A DNA stretch of 64,000 nt, from assembly GCF_008386635.1 (NCBI RefSeq), contig NZ_VUOE01000002.1, forward strand, positions 682,001 through 746,000, written 5' to 3'. Positions within the stretch are counted from its first letter, which is position 1. Each line of letters opens with the position of its first letter. Of the stretch, positions 63,120-64,000 are shown piece by piece. The notes below the pieces were generated by a model. That model did not search any database, was not told the DNA's origin, and saw only the letters and a program-made list of their open reading frames with translations. Both the position numbers and the translations under genes were made by a program. The DNA is from Maribacter flavus (lineage in GTDB: Bacteria > Bacteroidota > Bacteroidia > Flavobacteriales > Flavobacteriaceae).

Positions 63120-63899
63120 GTGGATGATAAAATTATAAAGACGGCACGCACAGGTTTTGTTGCAAAAGGAGTAGTTTATTTGATTACGGGTGTATTGGCC
63201 TTTTTGGCAGCCTTTAATCTAGGTGGCCAAAAAGCCGGTAAATTAGAGGTCATTGAATTTTTGGAAAAGCAACCTTTTGGGAAATTTATTTTGGTGGCAC
63301 TTGGACTAGGACTTTGTTGCTATGCATTGTGGCGTTTTATTCAAAGTATCCAAGATCCTGAAAACATAGGGGATGATGGAAAAGGTACGATTAAACGCAT
63401 AAGTTTCTTCATTAGTGGACTAATTTACATGGGGCTTGGATTTTTATCATTGATAAACGCATTCTCACAAACCGGAAATAATGGAGGAAGTAAATCTTCC
63501 TTGAAACCACCTGAATATCAGCAGTCCTTTTTTATTGTAGTAGGTTTTTGTTTGGCAGGAAAAAGTGTTTATCAATTTGTAAAGGCCTATAAGGGAACTT
63601 TTATTTCCAAATTCAATCTCAAGGCCATGTCGGAAACCACTAAAATAAAATTCATTAAAAATATGGGCTACGCCGGACTGTCGGCCCGGGGTATTTTAGT
63701 TGGGATCATAGCCTATTTCTTCATTACTGCCGGGCTTTCTGTGGGTAATACTTCTGGTGAAATGAAAGGCACTGAGAGCGCATTTTCCTTTTTGCAGCAA
63801 AATTCTTCTGGACCATGGTTGATGGGCATTGTTGCTGCTGGACTTGCCTGTTATGGCGTTTATATGTTTACCATGGCCCGATATCGCTCCTTTAATTAG
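63120..63899 (+). CDS. DUF1206 integral membrane protein
   Basis: 259 residues, GTG start. Three repeats of the DUF1206 unit (TARTGFVAKGVVYLITGVLA, RISFFISGLIYMGLGFLSL, NMGYAGLSARGILVGIIAYF), each a pair of helices, six transmembrane segments in all. Function unknown. Downstream of the DCC gene on the same strand. Confidence 0.93.
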   Translation: MDDKIIKTARTGFVAKGVVYLITGVLAFLAAFNLGGQKAGKLEVIEFLEKQPFGKFILVALGLGLCCYALWRFIQSIQDPENIGDDGKGTIKRISFFISGLIYMGLGFLSLINAFSQTGNNGGSKSSLKPPEYQQSFFIVVGFCLAGKSVYQFVKAYKGTFISKFNLKAMSETTKIKFIKNMGYAGLSARGILVGIIAYFFITAGLSVGNTSGEMKGTESAFSFLQQNSSGPWLMGIVAAGLACYGVYMFTMARYRSFN

Positions 63900-64000
63900 G
63901 TTAATTGTAGATTCGATATTTTAACTGAGCTGCGGTTAATCCTTTACGGTTTGGAGCCCCTTATTTAAGGTTGTTCAATATAAAATCCAAGGTTTTATTC
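63900..64000. other. Window end, no gene seen
   Basis: 101 bp of A+T-rich DNA after the DUF1206 stop. Nothing recognisable. Confidence 0.4.

Noticed and set aside
1-64000. CRISPR array, prophage, integrative element or transposon
   Set aside because: No regularly spaced repeats, no cas genes, integrase, transposase or phage genes were seen.

Overview
The window is chromosomal DNA of a marine-type member of the Flavobacteriaceae (Bacteroidota). Evidence: many SPase II lipoproteins and exported proteins, Bacteroidota-type promoters (TTG, about 17-20 bp, TAnnTTTG), weak or absent Shine-Dalgarno sequences, families typical of the group (hybrid-two-component-like sensor with Reg_prop/Y_Y_Y repeats, DUF5916, DUF4251, DUF1835, AsmA, lipocalin plus OmpA pair, fused branched-chain 2-oxoacid dehydrogenase E1) and intergenic palindromic repeats common in these genomes. 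The genus cannot be fixed from sequence reading alone. I saw no rRNA or tRNA gene, transposase, phage gene or CRISPR array.

Layout. 0-8.2 kb: 3' part of a gamma-glutamyltransferase, an exported methyltransferase lipoprotein, two proteins resembling NlpC/P60 peptidases, a DUF481 outer-membrane protein and a 1091-residue sensor kinase. 8.2-18.3 kb: NADP-dependent oxidoreductase, a repeat-rich gap (301-bp tandem duplication and a cloverleaf-shaped inverted repeat), a succinate-semialdehyde dehydrogenase/SDR operon, a CocE-type hydrolase and a giant sortilin/VPS10-like beta-propeller protein. 18.3-37.7 kb: mostly envelope and housekeeping genes (Tat-exported GMC oxidoreductase pair, serine hydrolase, AsmA, exported DinB, DUF5916, second sortilin-like protein, FKBP, HPF, nitroreductase). 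38-39 kb: TerC. 39.1-45.2 kb: an eight-gene, translationally coupled minus-strand operon coding for a flavoprotein hydroxylase, methyltransferase, type III polyketide synthase, enoyl reductase, dehydratase, ketosynthase, acyl carrier protein and a small membrane protein. This looks like a phenolic-lipid (alkylresorcinol/alkylquinone-like) pathway with its own dedicated type II fatty-acid module. 45.4-57 kb: OmpA/lipocalin pair, fused 2-oxoacid dehydrogenase E1, an isopenicillin-N-synthase-like oxygenase with an SUI1 factor, a DUF1835/nucleoside phosphorylase/binding-protein operon, response regulator, uracil-DNA glycosylase and MutS2. 57.1-62.6 kb: a cholesterol-dependent-cytolysin-like lipoprotein transcribed away from two tandem membrane-spanning TPR-HTH regulators, with repeated ATGGACA sites between them. 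62.6-63.9 kb: DCC-family and DUF1206 proteins.

The most interesting parts are (i) the cytolysin/regulator locus and its duplicated operator-like repeats, placed almost symmetrically between the two divergent start codons; (ii) the type III PKS operon; (iii) a long palindrome, AATCGTATACGATT, that recurs five times between 43.9 and 63.0 kb, four times inside genes and in three different reading frames; and (iv) several structured non-coding repeats, the clearest being a 127-bp element that folds into a three-arm cloverleaf closed by a 13-bp stem.
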